Source of the DNA: Ponticaulis koreensis DSM 19734
Lineage (GTDB): Bacteria > Pseudomonadota > Alphaproteobacteria > Caulobacterales > Hyphomonadaceae
Assembly (NCBI RefSeq): GCF_000420665.1
Contig: NZ_ATVJ01000001.1
Coordinates: 1,993,588 to 2,057,587 of the forward strand
DNA: 64,000 nucleotides
Direction of reading: 5' to 3'
Shown piece after piece: positions 44,684 through 54,142 of this stretch. The notes beneath the pieces are model-generated. The model was given only the letters and a program-made list of their open reading frames with translations. It was not told the DNA's origin and did no database searches. The position numbers and the translations under genes were made by a program. Numbering within the stretch: position 1 is the stretch's first letter; each line of letters starts with the position of its first letter.

Positions 44684-44821
44684 ATGATTGATGTGATGGT
44701 GAATGCGGTGCAGCAGCCTGCTGCACCTCTGATGGTTCTTTGCCTCGCGGGGCTCGCAGTCGTGATTGAAGCGATGCGCGTTAGCCGTGAAGCTATGTGG
44801 AGCGATCTTTTCGAGGACTAA
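44684..44821 (+). CDS. 45-residue membrane protein, unknown
   Basis: A short ORF with one hydrophobic segment (APLMVLCLAGLAVVIEAM) and a charged tail ending DLFED. A purine-rich GAGGGAGAGAGTGAAAA stretch lies before the ATG. A terminator hairpin follows 40 nt downstream, which supports it being a transcription unit. Confidence 0.5.
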   Translation: MIDVMVNAVQQPAAPLMVLCLAGLAVVIEAMRVSREAMWSDLFED

Positions 44822-44861
44822 CCTCCGCTGAGGCGTTCTGGGTGATAATAAGAAAAATTAT

Positions 44862-44888
44862 TGGGCGGCCTCAAGGGTCGCCCATTTT
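44862..44888 (+). terminator. terminator after the 45-residue gene
   Basis: TGGGCG (44862-44867) pairs with CGCCCA (44879-44884), with an inner CC/GG pair, followed by four T. Confidence 0.75.
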
Positions 44889-44934
44889 CATTTCTGCCCA
44901 TTTCCATTTTTGAAAGAGCGCGTAAACAGGCTGA

Positions 44935-45669
44935 ATGTCTGAACGTGTGCGCCTTGATAAGTTTCTTGTTGATAGTGGGTCTTTAGCGACCCGATCGGAG
45001 GCGCAAGCCTCGATCAGCGCAGGCAAGGTAACGGTGAATGGCACCGTTGTGACGAAGGCGAGCCTGAAAGTTGGCGGGGACGACATCATTCACGCAGAGC
45101 GCGCCCACCCTTACGTCTCTCGCGCGGCGCTGAAACTTAAAGGCGCGCTGGAGGTGTTAGGCGTCGATGCAAGCGGGCTAAATTGTCTGGATGTCGGCTG
45201 CTCTACTGGCGGCTTTACAGAAGTGCTGCTGGAAGCCGGTGCGGCGCACGTTATTTCGGTAGATGTGGGAACAGACCAGTTTGACCCGAGCCTGCGCGAT
45301 AATCCTCGTATCAAACTGTTTGAGCAATTGGATGCGCGCAAACTGACGTCTGAACAGATTGATCATGAGATTGACCTTCTGGTCTGTGACGCGAGCTTTA
45401 TCGGTCTGGAAAAGGTTCTCGATCCGGCGGTGTCATTTGTGAAGTCGGGGGGGCTGGCGCTTTTGCTCTTCAAACCACAATTTCAGGTCGGTCGTAAGGC
45501 TGTTGGCAAGGGCGGTATCGTAACAAATTTAGAAGCGGTGGACGTTGCAAAACAGGCCTTCACAGACTGGCTGGTAGCCAATGGCTTCATGCTAAAAGGC
45601 TGGGAGCCATCTTCCGTCACGGGTAGTGATGGCAATCAGGAATGGCTGGCTTACGCCATTAAAAGCTGA
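44935..45669 (+). CDS. TlyA-family rRNA methyltransferase
   Basis: S4 domain plus FtsJ-like methyltransferase, 244 residues. N-terminal VRLDKFLVDSGSLATRSEAQ is the S4 RNA-binding part. The methylase has LDVGCSTGGFTEVLL at about 83-97, VDVGTDQFD near 107, and KPQFQVGRK near 178 (catalytic Lys in this family). TlyA methylates 2'-OH positions of rRNA (16S C1409 and, in some species, 23S C1920). Hemolysin naming of relatives is historical. Confidence 0.92.
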   Translation: MSERVRLDKFLVDSGSLATRSEAQASISAGKVTVNGTVVTKASLKVGGDDIIHAERAHPYVSRAALKLKGALEVLGVDASGLNCLDVGCSTGGFTEVLLEAGAAHVISVDVGTDQFDPSLRDNPRIKLFEQLDARKLTSEQIDHEIDLLVCDASFIGLEKVLDPAVSFVKSGGLALLLFKPQFQVGRKAVGKGGIVTNLEAVDVAKQAFTDWLVANGFMLKGWEPSSVTGSDGNQEWLAYAIKS

Positions 45670-45721
45670 GGCTTCCCAAAGCGGTTAAAAACGCCATATC
45701 TTCTCTCAGGAGAGAAAAGCT

Positions 45722-46795
45722 ATGGCTGAGAATTCCCGCAATCCGCTTCGCGCGCTGAGCGCAGCAAAATATGTCGCTGGGCAGAGTGTCCGCACGCTCT
45801 GGTATTCTGGTCATTACGCGCTTTTGCGTCGAAATATGGGCGGTTTCTCACGACCCGACGAACCTGCGTTCCAGCCTGCGAGCGGTCAGCCAAGCTTTAA
45901 GGCTATGCGCCGCGAATTCTTTAAAGCCTATCAGCGCGATCTGGCAAACATCGAAGCTGGGCTATATCCGCGCCCGCGTGATGCGCAACCTTCACAGCTC
46001 CCCTCGGCTCTGCGTCGATCACGCTCGTTCCTGAAAGATGCCGACGCAGTGAATAAGCGCCGGCTTGAGCGCAATGGTACTGAAGTGCGCGAAGAACTAC
46101 GAACGGGCAATTATCCGGCCTATTACCGCCAGAACTTTCACTACCAATCCGGCGGCTGGTTTTCTGATGAGAGCGCCGATATTTATGACACTCAGGTCGA
46201 GGTGCTGTTCACCGGGTCTGCCGATGTCATGCGCCGCTGCGTTCTGGGCGAGATTGCAAAGCTCATGAAGGGCCGAGACCAGCGCCAGACGCAGTTGCTC
46301 GACCTTGCCTGCGGTACAGGCCGTTTTCTTGCCAGTGTGATGGATGCATTTCCGCGCCTCAACGCAACAGGGCTCGATCTGTCGCCAAATTATACAGAGA
46401 AAGCCAAAGACGAAGTCCGTCACTGGAAGTCTGCGGAGATTATTCAGGGGCAGGCCGAGGCCATGCCACTGCCGGATGAGTCTCAGGATATCATCGTCAG
46501 CATTTATCTTTTCCACGAGCTTCCGCCGAAAGTACGCCCCGTGGTGGCCAGAGAAATTGCCCGCGTCCTGAAGCCAGGTGGGAGCTTTGTGTTTGCGGAC
46601 TCAATCCAGCTTGGCGACACACCGGAGATGGATGGTCTTCTTGAATATTTTCCGGAAGGCTTTCACGAACCCTATTACAAACACTATCTCACCGAGGATT
46701 TCGGAAAGTTGTTTTCCGAAGCCGGTCTTGTGCCATCAGACCCTGATCCGGTGTTCCTCACCAAAATTCAGACATGGACAAAGCCCGACGCATGA
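45722..46795 (+). CDS. class I SAM-dependent methyltransferase
   Basis: 357 residues. The N-terminal half (1-150) is family-specific and has no known motif. The methylase core has LLDLACGTGRFLASV near 199 (SAM motif I), GLDLSPNY near 222, and LPDESQDIIVS near 256. Purine-rich leader (GGAGAGAAAAGCT). Its stop overlaps the next start (ATGA). Substrate unknown. Confidence 0.85.
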   Translation: MAENSRNPLRALSAAKYVAGQSVRTLWYSGHYALLRRNMGGFSRPDEPAFQPASGQPSFKAMRREFFKAYQRDLANIEAGLYPRPRDAQPSQLPSALRRSRSFLKDADAVNKRRLERNGTEVREELRTGNYPAYYRQNFHYQSGGWFSDESADIYDTQVEVLFTGSADVMRRCVLGEIAKLMKGRDQRQTQLLDLACGTGRFLASVMDAFPRLNATGLDLSPNYTEKAKDEVRHWKSAEIIQGQAEAMPLPDESQDIIVSIYLFHELPPKVRPVVAREIARVLKPGGSFVFADSIQLGDTPEMDGLLEYFPEGFHEPYYKHYLTEDFGKLFSEAGLVPSDPDPVFLTKIQTWTKPDA

Positions 46796-47343
46796 CCGCA
46801 GCCGACAATAAAGACACAATCGACTTTCTTGATTTCTGGCTGAGCGCCGGACCGTCCAAATGGTTTAGCGGCGGTGAGGCATTTGATGAGAAATGCCGCG
46901 CCTATGAAGCGCTATGGGAGAAGGGCGCTGCAGGTGAGCTGGACAGCTGGGCAGACACCGCCTCGGGAATGCTTTCGCTGATTATTCTGCTGGACCAGAT
47001 TCCACGTAATATTTTTCGCGGCGATGCAAAGCAGTTCTCGACCGACGCAAAAGCGCTGGATCTTGCACGTATGGCTATCGAGCGCGGCTATGACAAAACG
47101 CAGATGATGCCGACGCGGAACTTCTTCTATCTGCCATTTATGCATTCGGAAGATCTGGCCGACCAGCAGCTGTGTTGCGATTTACTGCGTCCTCTGAACT
47201 CGCGCGAGCATTACTATTTTGCGCTCGTCCATATGGACGCCATAGCGCGCTTCGGACGTTTTCCGCATCGGAACAAGATGCTTGGCCGTGAGACAACTGA
47301 GGCTGAGAAAGCCTATATGAAATCAGGTGGTTTTGGCGCTTAG
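46792..47343 (+). CDS. DUF924 family protein
   Basis: 183 residues. Typical DUF924 features: DFLDFWLSAGPSKWF near residue 10, LSLIILLDQIPRNIFRG near 60, and FFYLPFMHSEDLADQ near 105, RFGRFPHRN near 150. Start ATG 46792 sits in the upstream TGA. Cytoplasmic; biological role not established in the family. Confidence 0.83.
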   Translation: MTAADNKDTIDFLDFWLSAGPSKWFSGGEAFDEKCRAYEALWEKGAAGELDSWADTASGMLSLIILLDQIPRNIFRGDAKQFSTDAKALDLARMAIERGYDKTQMMPTRNFFYLPFMHSEDLADQQLCCDLLRPLNSREHYYFALVHMDAIARFGRFPHRNKMLGRETTEAEKAYMKSGGFGA

Positions 47344-47346
47344 CGC

Positions 47347-47847
47347 TCAGGCATTGCCCGACATGAAATAGCGAAACGCGCTGCGCACATCTTCCGGCGT
47401 ATCTTCGAGCTTTGAAAGATCGAGACGGATTTTGCCGTCGCGGCGTAGCCTGAATATGCGAATTTCCCAGGGTCGCAGGCGCGTTGCTGCCGTGGCCGAA
47501 AACACATCCGGAATCGGGCGTGCGAAGCTCAGATCGATCGCAGGCAGTTTCACAGCTTTCACCTGAACCATACCGTCGCGCACATCAGAGATATCGCGCC
47601 AGCGCACCGCGCCGAGGCCGTCAATTTCGACACCATCTTCGGAGAGTTTGAGCGCAGGCCGATCAAACCGCGTGAGAGGCCAGAAGCGCAGGGCGACGAA
47701 GGTCAGTATCGCTGCAATAATGGAGAGGCCCGGTACGCCAGCCAGAAGGCCGGTCATGCCGGTTACGGCGGCGAGGCCTAAGGGTATCCAGACACGCGTC
47801 GCAATATTGGTCTTGTCATAGTCCGCCGTGAAGGTGCGTCCTGACAT
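47347..47847 (-). CDS. small membrane protein with PH-like soluble part
   Basis: 166 residues. Two hydrophobic helices at about 20-58 (IPLGLAAVTGMTGLLAGVPG; IIAAILTFVALRFW), then a beta-rich region (LKLSEDGVEIDGLGAVRWRD) that resembles bacterial PH-like domains. Starts one base inside the aroC stop (TAATG). Function unknown; aroC linkage may be accidental. Confidence 0.68.
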   Translation of the reverse strand: MSGRTFTADYDKTNIATRVWIPLGLAAVTGMTGLLAGVPGLSIIAAILTFVALRFWPLTRFDRPALKLSEDGVEIDGLGAVRWRDISDVRDGMVQVKAVKLPAIDLSFARPIPDVFSATAATRLRPWEIRIFRLRRDGKIRLDLSKLEDTPEDVRSAFRYFMSGNA

Positions 47848-48947
47848 TAGCCCATTTGTCCTCTGTGACGGAGTTTGTGGTCTGCCAGAACGCAGGCCAT
47901 CATCGCTTCAGCAACAGGTGCAGCGCGAATGCCAACGCAAGGGTCATGACGGCCCTTAGTCATCACGTCGACATCCTCTCCATCGCGTGTGACGGATTTG
48001 CGGGTCGTCAGAATGGAGGAGGTCGGCTTCACCGAGAAGCGGGCTACAATGGGCTGACCGGACGAGATGCCGCCCAGAATGCCGCCATTATTGTTGGAAA
48101 GGAAACGCGGGCCTTCATTGCCTGCACGCATTTCGTCAGCGTTTGCTTCGCCCGTGAGTTCGGCGGCATCCATGCCGGCACCAATCTCGACGCCTTTCAC
48201 AGCATTGATCGACATCATTGCCATGGCGAGGTCTGAATCGAGCTTGCCATAGATTGGCGCGCCCCAGCCGGGCGGTACACCTTCAGCGACGACTTCAATC
48301 ACCGCACCTACGGAAGAGCCGGACTTACGAATCTCGTCGAGATAGGTTTCCCAGGTCTTCGCCGTGTCTGCATCGGGGCACCAGAACGCATTCTGTTCTG
48401 TCGCGGCCCAGTCCCATTTCGTCCGATCAATCTTGTGCTCGCCGATTTGGACAAGTGCCGCGCGGATTTTGATGTCAGGGCCAAGTACGGCGCGGGCGAT
48501 CGCCCCCGCTGCTACACGTGAGGCTGTTTCTCGGGCTGAAGAGCGTCCGCCACCACGATAGTCGCGTACGCCATATTTTTCGTCATAAGTGTAATCGGCA
48601 TGGCCCGGGCGATAACGGTCACGGATATCACCATAGTCTTTGGAGCGCTGGTCGACATTTTCAATCATCAGGCAGATCGGCGTTCCAGTAGTGACCTGTC
48701 CGCCGAATTTTTCTTCAGTCTGGTCATCACTGAAGACGCCAGAGAGGATTTTGACCTGATCGGGCTCGCGGCGCTGCGTTACAAAACGGGATGTACCCGG
48801 CTTGCGCAGGTCCAGATATTTCTGAATGTCTTCTACGTCTACGCGCACGCCGCCCGGACATCCGTCAACCACACAGCCAATAGCTGGACCATGGCTTTCG
48901 CCCCAGGTTGTGACCCGAAAAAGATGACCGAATGTGTTATGCGACAT
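47847..48947 (-). CDS. aroC: chorismate synthase
   Basis: Last step of the shikimate pathway, needing reduced FMN. 366 residues. Conserved segments: [20 protein letters not shown] near 13, [16 protein letters not shown] near 107, [19 protein letters not shown] near 125, and [17 protein letters not shown] near the end. The TAA overlaps the ATG of the following gene. Confidence 0.96.
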   Translation of the reverse strand: MSHNTFGHLFRVTTWGESHGPAIGCVVDGCPGGVRVDVEDIQKYLDLRKPGTSRFVTQRREPDQVKILSGVFSDDQTEEKFGGQVTTGTPICLMIENVDQRSKDYGDIRDRYRPGHADYTYDEKYGVRDYRGGGRSSARETASRVAAGAIARAVLGPDIKIRAALVQIGEHKIDRTKWDWAATEQNAFWCPDADTAKTWETYLDEIRKSGSSVGAVIEVVAEGVPPGWGAPIYGKLDSDLAMAMMSINAVKGVEIGAGMDAAELTGEANADEMRAGNEGPRFLSNNNGGILGGISSGQPIVARFSVKPTSSILTTRKSVTRDGEDVDVMTKGRHDPCVGIRAAPVAEAMMACVLADHKLRHRGQMG

Positions 48948-48975
48948 GTGACCTGGCTACCGTGCTGATTTCCGG

Positions 48976-49635
48976 TCAATCCATAATGGCATGAGCGCGC
49001 ACTGGAAAGGTGCCGACCTCTTTAATTTTCGGCGGTACAGCGGAAAACAGGAAGCCGTTATGCGGCAGTTCGGACAGATTGGTCAGATGTTCGACAATCG
49101 GTATCTCGGCGCCTAGCAGAATTGAGTGCACAGGGCGCTCGCCTCCATCCACATTATCGATGTTAAAGCTATCGATCCCGACCAGCGCGGCGCCTTCATC
49201 GCGCAACCATGCTGCGGCCTCGCGGCTGAGGAAGGGATGATCTTCGAAATATGCGTCTGTGCCGAACTTGTGCGACCAGTCCGTGCGAATGAGAACGGCT
49301 TTGCCTTCGACTTTTAAATGATCGAACCATGAAAGCCCAATATCGCGGTTAGGCGCGGCCGTTACGTTCACGCACAGCGCTTCGACAGATGATACACGCT
49401 CCAGGCTCAGACCGCACATATCGTGGCCGTCGCGATAGCGGTGACGCGGCACATCCAGATACGTGCCCGTGTTGCCGTGCATAGAGATCCACTGCATGGA
49501 GAACTCGGTGCCTTCGGCATATTTGCCGTGCGATTTCTCAAAGCTCATCCAGTCGCAGATGATCGGCGCTGGCAGGCCTTTATAGGTCACCATGCCTTCT
49601 TCAATAGAATGCGAGAGGTCGATATATCGCGGCAT
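48976..49635 (-). CDS. cyclase-family metal-dependent hydrolase
   Basis: Member of the kynurenine formamidase/cyclase family, 219 residues from ATG 49635 (GGAACGG upstream). The usual HxGTHxD metal motif appears here as [13 protein letters not shown] (around residue 57): the His after GT is a Tyr. Aspartate of LDVP is kept. Downstream [19 protein letters not shown] and [13 protein letters not shown] are family-like. Metal binding may differ; activity uncertain. Divergent from pdxH. Confidence 0.78.
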   Translation of the reverse strand: MPRYIDLSHSIEEGMVTYKGLPAPIICDWMSFEKSHGKYAEGTEFSMQWISMHGNTGTYLDVPRHRYRDGHDMCGLSLERVSSVEALCVNVTAAPNRDIGLSWFDHLKVEGKAVLIRTDWSHKFGTDAYFEDHPFLSREAAAWLRDEGAALVGIDSFNIDNVDGGERPVHSILLGAEIPIVEHLTNLSELPHNGFLFSAVPPKIKEVGTFPVRAHAIMD

Positions 49636-49714
49636 AATCCGTTCCTTCAGGCTTGTCCTTGTGTGGAACCGCGCACACATTCAGTCAAGGCGGCAGCATC
49701 GCAGGAAACCTCAC

Positions 49715-50389
49715 ATGTCCGACAAGAAAATTGATGACCTCATTCCGGCGTCTCCGGACTATCAGGATCAAAAGAATGCGCCAGAGGACGATCACGTGTT
49801 CTTCGCAAAGGAGAACCCGTTCGACCTGTTCGCAGACTGGCTGGAAACGGCTGTGAAATCCGAAGTGAATGATGCGAACGCCATGTCTCTTGCCACAGTC
49901 GATGCCGACGGACTGCCGAATGTTCGCATGGTGCTTTTGAAGAGCGCCGATCAGGACGGCTTTGTCTGGTACACTAATCTTGAGAGCGCCAAAGGCGGCG
50001 AGTTGACCGGCCAGAAAAAGGCCGCGCTATGCTTTCACTGGAAATCGCTGCGGCGGTCCGTGCGCGTTCGCGGTGAGGTCGAGCTTGTCAGCGATGAAGA
50101 GGCTGATGCCTATTTCCAGTCCCGCGCGCGTGACAGCCGCATCGGCGCATGGGCCAGCGAACAATCCCGCCCGATGAAGGGGCGCTTTGCGCTCGAAAAA
50201 CGTGTGGCGCAGTATGCGACCAAGTTCGGCCTCGGCAAAGTGCCGCGTCCGCCGCATTGGTCAGGGTTCAGGCTAAAGCCGGTTGAGATCGAGTTCTGGC
50301 GTGACCGCCCATTCCGTCTGCATGACCGTCTGGTGTTTCGTAGAGAGAATAAAGGGGCACCATGGACCACGACACGACTGTTTCCATAA
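49715..50389 (+). CDS. pdxH: pyridoxine/pyridoxamine 5'-phosphate oxidase
   Basis: FMN enzyme that makes pyridoxal phosphate. 224 residues from ATG 49715 (AGGAAA upstream), the upstream in-frame ATG at 49592 being antisense to the neighbouring gene. Typical stretches: [20 protein letters not shown] near 54, [14 protein letters not shown] near 113, [11 protein letters not shown] near 150, and the C-terminal [14 protein letters not shown] near 203. Provides PLP that the exported aminotransferase elsewhere in the window would need. Confidence 0.95.
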   Translation: MSDKKIDDLIPASPDYQDQKNAPEDDHVFFAKENPFDLFADWLETAVKSEVNDANAMSLATVDADGLPNVRMVLLKSADQDGFVWYTNLESAKGGELTGQKKAALCFHWKSLRRSVRVRGEVELVSDEEADAYFQSRARDSRIGAWASEQSRPMKGRFALEKRVAQYATKFGLGKVPRPPHWSGFRLKPVEIEFWRDRPFRLHDRLVFRRENKGAPWTTTRLFP

Positions 50390-50394
50390 AAGAA

Positions 50395-50417
50395 CAGGCT
50401 GGCGTAAAGCCAGCCTG
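50395..50417 (-). terminator. hairpin shared by pdxH and the lipoprotein gene
   Basis: Perfect 9-bp stem CAGGCTGGC/GCCAGCCTG with a 5-nt loop. On the minus strand a T-rich tail (TTCTTTTAT) follows, so it best fits the end of the minus-strand lipoprotein gene. Confidence 0.7.
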
Positions 50418-50448
50418 ATGAAGTGGGCTACGTGAGGTTGGGTGAGGT

Positions 50449-50817
50449 TCAGCGACCGACCGGATTTTCAATCACTACGGACGCACCGGCTGGAATGCCA
50501 AGTTCGGAAAAGCTGTAAACCAGCTCAACGCCTTCCGGCATGAGGGCGCGGCAATGGTCTTCGCGTTCTCGTTCGAACTCGACATAGAATGTGTTGTGGT
50601 CTTCGCGGTCCACATCGACACCATAATAGGATTTGTCTGTGCAGCCGTTCGATGGGACGCGTACGGTGACGGTGTCGCCAGAGACATCTGCGCTGTAGAC
50701 GCGATCATCATGGGATGAATAGTGAGAGCTATAGCCGTCTGAGTCGGCATCGATGATGACACAGCCAGCGGCGAGGAGTGCAGCGCCTGAAATGGCTGCG
50801 AGGGTGATGAGTTTCAT
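50449..50817 (-). CDS. small lipoprotein, unknown
   Basis: 122 residues with a lipobox LLAAGC (Cys19). Mature part rich in Ser, Asp and Tyr at its start (DSDGYSSHYSSHDDR), then beta-like. Two further cysteines. No family recognised. The 5' region holds a perfect 14-bp inverted repeat over a possible promoter, so it is likely controlled by a specific repressor. Confidence 0.7.
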   Translation of the reverse strand: MKLITLAAISGAALLAAGCVIIDADSDGYSSHYSSHDDRVYSADVSGDTVTVRVPSNGCTDKSYYGVDVDREDHNTFYVEFEREREDHCRALMPEGVELVYSFSELGIPAGASVVIENPVGR

Positions 50818-50829
50818 GACGGAGGTCCG

Positions 50830-50878
50830 TATTGTTTTGCGATAAAGCTCATATCGCAAAACAATAATAGTTCGTCAA
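50830..50878 (-). promoter_or_regulatory. promoter with perfect inverted-repeat operator
   Basis: Arms TATTGTTTTGCGAT (50830-50843) and ATCGCAAAACAATA (50853-50866), 9-nt spacer. On the minus strand TTGACG (50878-50873) is a good -35, and GATATG (50855-50850) about 17 nt further could be a weak -10 in the centre of the repeat. That geometry suits a dimeric repressor blocking the promoter. It ends 13 nt before the ATG. Regulator unknown. Confidence 0.6.
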
Positions 50879-50900
50879 GTAACAATATCTGGAAAAAGCG

Positions 50901-53099
50901 TCAAAACTGAAAACGGTTGCCGAAGCGGACGACAAACTGGCTCTGGACTGACTCAAATTCTCTCGGGAACTCGTCATAGTCGACCACAGCGCCATGGCCG
51001 AGAGACACGAAGACCTCGGTTTCAGGGCGAACTTCCCAGCGCAGTCGGCTGAAGATCGACATGCCTTCAGAGATATTGTCGTACTGGATCTGTGTATTCA
51101 CAGAGATATCTGGCGAGAGATTGATGACATTCTCGACCGAGTAGACCTGCACGGTGACATCACCATTCGGAACAGAGATCTGGTCGCGGTCATATTCCAG
51201 CTTCAGGCTCCAGTATGGAGAGGGCTGGAAGTTTGTCGCGAGCTTCACTTTCACACGTTCGCCGCCGAAATAATCCTGCACTCGAATCTCTGAGTTCGTG
51301 CCGTAGGGCCGTGTGAAGGACGATCGGATCGACGCTGATGCCCCGTCATTATGGTATTCGCCTGCGGGAATGATAATGCCGCGTGGCAGCGAGAATGGCG
51401 TATTCACGACTTCCAGATTCTCAAAGAGCGAGAACTTGAATTCGTCAGTCGCGCTGTTCACGAACTCAAAATTGAACTGATTACGTCGCGTTTCCAGATT
51501 GCCGTCGAGGTCGGTGATATAATTGTGCTCTGTGCCTACCTGCCAGTACTGCAGCCAGCTATCGGTCTGGCGGAAACGGCGGTGCCAGCCTCCGCGGCTG
51601 TCCTGCGTGCCCGGGCGGTTCACGAAGCCGAGGGCAGGGCGATATTCCTCGCCAATCTCGCGGAAGGAAACATTCCAGCCCCATTTATCGTTCGGATACT
51701 GAACGAGCACGCCATAGGAATCGTCTTCAACGTCATCAGACTGGCTGCGCAGATAGAATGCTGTAGCCTGCAACAAGCCGCCGCCCATGAAGTTACGGTC
51801 GCGGTAGATGAAGTCTGTGCCGAGCACAGTGTTATCTGTAAGGCCGCGCGGGTCGCCATTCGTCGCGATGAAGCCAAGGCGGGAATTATCGAGCACATCA
51901 ATGCTAACACGTCCAACCGAGAGGGTTTGCTCTTCAATATTGGCAGCACTGCCCATGCGGGTTGTTAGAAGGCCGACTTCCACGCCGTTCAGCTCTCCGC
52001 TGAGCTTGATACCGCCCTTCATGTCCACCTGCGTACCGTCAACGATACCTATGCGACGAGAGAAGAATGGCTGGCCGTTGGACTGACCCCGCCCAAAAGT
52101 TTGTCCGGCGAATTCGAAAACAGCAGCGTCCTGTAGGAAGAAGTCACGCGTCTCTGGCAGGAAGATGGAAAAGCGACCTGTATTGATCTGTCGGGCATCC
52201 AGCGGCGTGTCCGAAAAGTCGGCATTCAGCGTGAGGAGGCCGGTGAGCGAGGGCGTGAATTTGTAATAGATGTTGGCGCTCGGCGCGAAGATCAGATCGT
52301 CATCGCGCGGGCGTTCCCAGTCGCGGCTCGCTTCAATCTTGCCGAGGACTTCGATATCCAGCCCCATGCCTTCTTCGATGTCACTAATTCCGGTGAGGCG
52401 GCCCGGCTGTCGAAAGTCGAACGGCATGACGCCGGGATCAATAGAGGCCCAGCGAATCTGTTCGTTTTTGTGAGCCAGCTCGCGCGTGATGAGGAGGCCC
52501 CAGCCTTCATCTGACTCTGGATCAAAACTGATAGAGCGGAACGGAATTTCGATTTCCGCCGTCCAGCCATCATCCGTGACTTGTCCATCTGCCGCCCAGA
52601 TCGTGTCCCAGGCAACAATTGGCGGGCCACCGCGTTGAAGGATACGGTCGAGACGTGCACCCGCTGCGTTCACATCAAAGCCGAAGCCGCCAAGGCCCGT
52701 ATTGAACGGGTCTATATAGAAGCGCAGCATGTCATCGCGCCAGACTTCGCCATCGCGTTCCATAATGCGGGTGATGATTTCGTCAGGATTGCTGTCAAAG
52801 GCGTGGACGGCGACATAAAGCGCGTTCTCGTCGTAGGCCATATAGACGATGGTGTCTTCCGTCGGGGTGCCGACAATTGGCTCTACGGAATAGAAGTCGG
52901 TTATCTGCGTAGCCTGTGCCCAGATGGGATCTGAGAGGTCGCCATCAATGGTAGGAGCAAGATCAGGAGAGACGCGCGCAGGGGCTACGCTTGGCACATA
53001 ATTTTGAAAATCAGGGAATACGGCTTCCTGTGCGCTGGCTGCACAGACAATGCCTACTGCCACACAGCTGACTAGCAAACTCTTACAAAACGACGCCAA
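50901..53099 (-). CDS. DUF5916 outer-membrane protein with family 9 carbohydrate-binding-like domain
   Basis: 732 residues. Sec signal ends near ASAQE (24). A CBM9-like domain (APTIDGDLSDPIWAQATQI; WTAEIEIPFRSISF) spans about 40-220. The rest is a long beta-rich DUF5916 region with repeated amphipathic strands, ending FVVRFGNRFQF, with terminal Phe typical of outer-membrane barrels. Start TTG 53099 with GAGG upstream. Probably an outer-membrane carbohydrate or peptide-associated protein; no transporter genes are adjacent. Confidence 0.8.
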   Translation of the reverse strand: MASFCKSLLVSCVAVGIVCAASAQEAVFPDFQNYVPSVAPARVSPDLAPTIDGDLSDPIWAQATQITDFYSVEPIVGTPTEDTIVYMAYDENALYVAVHAFDSNPDEIITRIMERDGEVWRDDMLRFYIDPFNTGLGGFGFDVNAAGARLDRILQRGGPPIVAWDTIWAADGQVTDDGWTAEIEIPFRSISFDPESDEGWGLLITRELAHKNEQIRWASIDPGVMPFDFRQPGRLTGISDIEEGMGLDIEVLGKIEASRDWERPRDDDLIFAPSANIYYKFTPSLTGLLTLNADFSDTPLDARQINTGRFSIFLPETRDFFLQDAAVFEFAGQTFGRGQSNGQPFFSRRIGIVDGTQVDMKGGIKLSGELNGVEVGLLTTRMGSAANIEEQTLSVGRVSIDVLDNSRLGFIATNGDPRGLTDNTVLGTDFIYRDRNFMGGGLLQATAFYLRSQSDDVEDDSYGVLVQYPNDKWGWNVSFREIGEEYRPALGFVNRPGTQDSRGGWHRRFRQTDSWLQYWQVGTEHNYITDLDGNLETRRNQFNFEFVNSATDEFKFSLFENLEVVNTPFSLPRGIIIPAGEYHNDGASASIRSSFTRPYGTNSEIRVQDYFGGERVKVKLATNFQPSPYWSLKLEYDRDQISVPNGDVTVQVYSVENVINLSPDISVNTQIQYDNISEGMSIFSRLRWEVRPETEVFVSLGHGAVVDYDEFPREFESVQSQFVVRFGNRFQF

Positions 53100-53245
53100 T
53101 ATCCTCGCCCCTCATATATCTTATGCCCGTCGTTTTAGACAACCGCACCAACAGCGCAACAAGATAATGAGAGTTAACTACACAATTCTGCCTCTGAAGA
53201 AGGCCTCAGAGACGAACCGCCCTGATTTTCATCAATAGTTGCGCA

Positions 53246-54076
53246 TTAAATGTCGTAGTCCGCTGCGTTCCAGCCCGGATCTGGATACTGTGGGTCCATG
53301 TCTTCGAGCGCGCCGCGAATGATTCGGGCAATCATCGCATTGCGACGGGATTTGGAGTCGGACGGCACAACATACCATGGCGCGTGCTCGGTTGAGCAGC
53401 GCTCTACCATGTCATCATACGCATCCATGAATTCGGGCCAGAGCTTGCGATCCTCAAGGTCGCCAGGATTGAACTTCCAGCGCTTATGTGGCGCGTCGAG
53501 GCGGGATTTGAGGCGCTCTGCCTGAGTTTCCGGAGAGATGTGCAGCATGAATTTCAGAATGCGCGTGCCGTTCTCGGTGAGGTGTTTTTCGAACTGGTTG
53601 ATCTGATCGTAGCGCTTTTCAATGTCGTCCTTTGGCGCGAACCCGCGCACTTTGACGACCAGCACATCCTCATAGTGGGAGCGATCGAATATCCCGATAT
53701 AGCCTTTGCGCGGCACCTGCTGGTGCACGCGCCAGAGATAGTCATGAGAGAGTTCTAAGTCGGTCGGCTTTTTGAAAGCGGCAACCTGAAGACCGAGCGG
53801 GCTGGTATGGGCGAAGACAGAGCGCATCGTGCCGCTCTTGCCAGATGTATCAATGCCTTGCAGCACGACGAGCAGGGCGCGCTTTTGTTCGGCGTAGAGA
53901 ATATCCTGAAGCCGGTCGATCTCGCGTGCGTCTTCTTCGCAGCTGGCGCGGGCCGTATGTTTGTCGTCGAACAGTTTTTCGTCGCGTGTGGCGCAGTCCT
54001 TCAGTTTGAAGGTTTTGCCGGGCTCTGCAATCAGACGCTTTGCAACGTCCTTACTGGATGGGATTTCGATACTCAT
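53246..54076 (-). CDS. polyphosphate kinase 2 family
   Basis: PPK2-type nucleotide kinase, 276 residues. Walker A GIDTSGK at 74-80, then the FDRSHYEDVLV segment at 130-140 (lid arginine) and RWKFNPGDLEDRKLWPEF near 205. Such enzymes phosphorylate nucleotides with polyphosphate. The ADP- or AMP-preferring subclass cannot be decided here. A hairpin lies between it and the Sel1-like gene. Confidence 0.87.
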   Translation of the reverse strand: MSIEIPSSKDVAKRLIAEPGKTFKLKDCATRDEKLFDDKHTARASCEEDAREIDRLQDILYAEQKRALLVVLQGIDTSGKSGTMRSVFAHTSPLGLQVAAFKKPTDLELSHDYLWRVHQQVPRKGYIGIFDRSHYEDVLVVKVRGFAPKDDIEKRYDQINQFEKHLTENGTRILKFMLHISPETQAERLKSRLDAPHKRWKFNPGDLEDRKLWPEFMDAYDDMVERCSTEHAPWYVVPSDSKSRRNAMIARIIRGALEDMDPQYPDPGWNAADYDI

Positions 54077-54099
54077 GAGGCCAGTAAGACGCGAATTCT

Positions 54100-54129
54100 C
54101 CCTGACAGCAAATGGTTTTGCCGTCAGGG
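54100..54129. terminator. strong hairpin after the Sel1-like gene
   Basis: CCCTGAC plus GCAAA pair with TTTGC plus GTCAGGG, separated by one-base bulges and a 4-nt loop. It lies 14 nt after the Sel1-like stop (minus strand). No U-tract follows, so a terminator is inferred and a REP-like element is possible. Confidence 0.5.
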
Positions 54130-54142
54130 CGGGAAATGCAGT

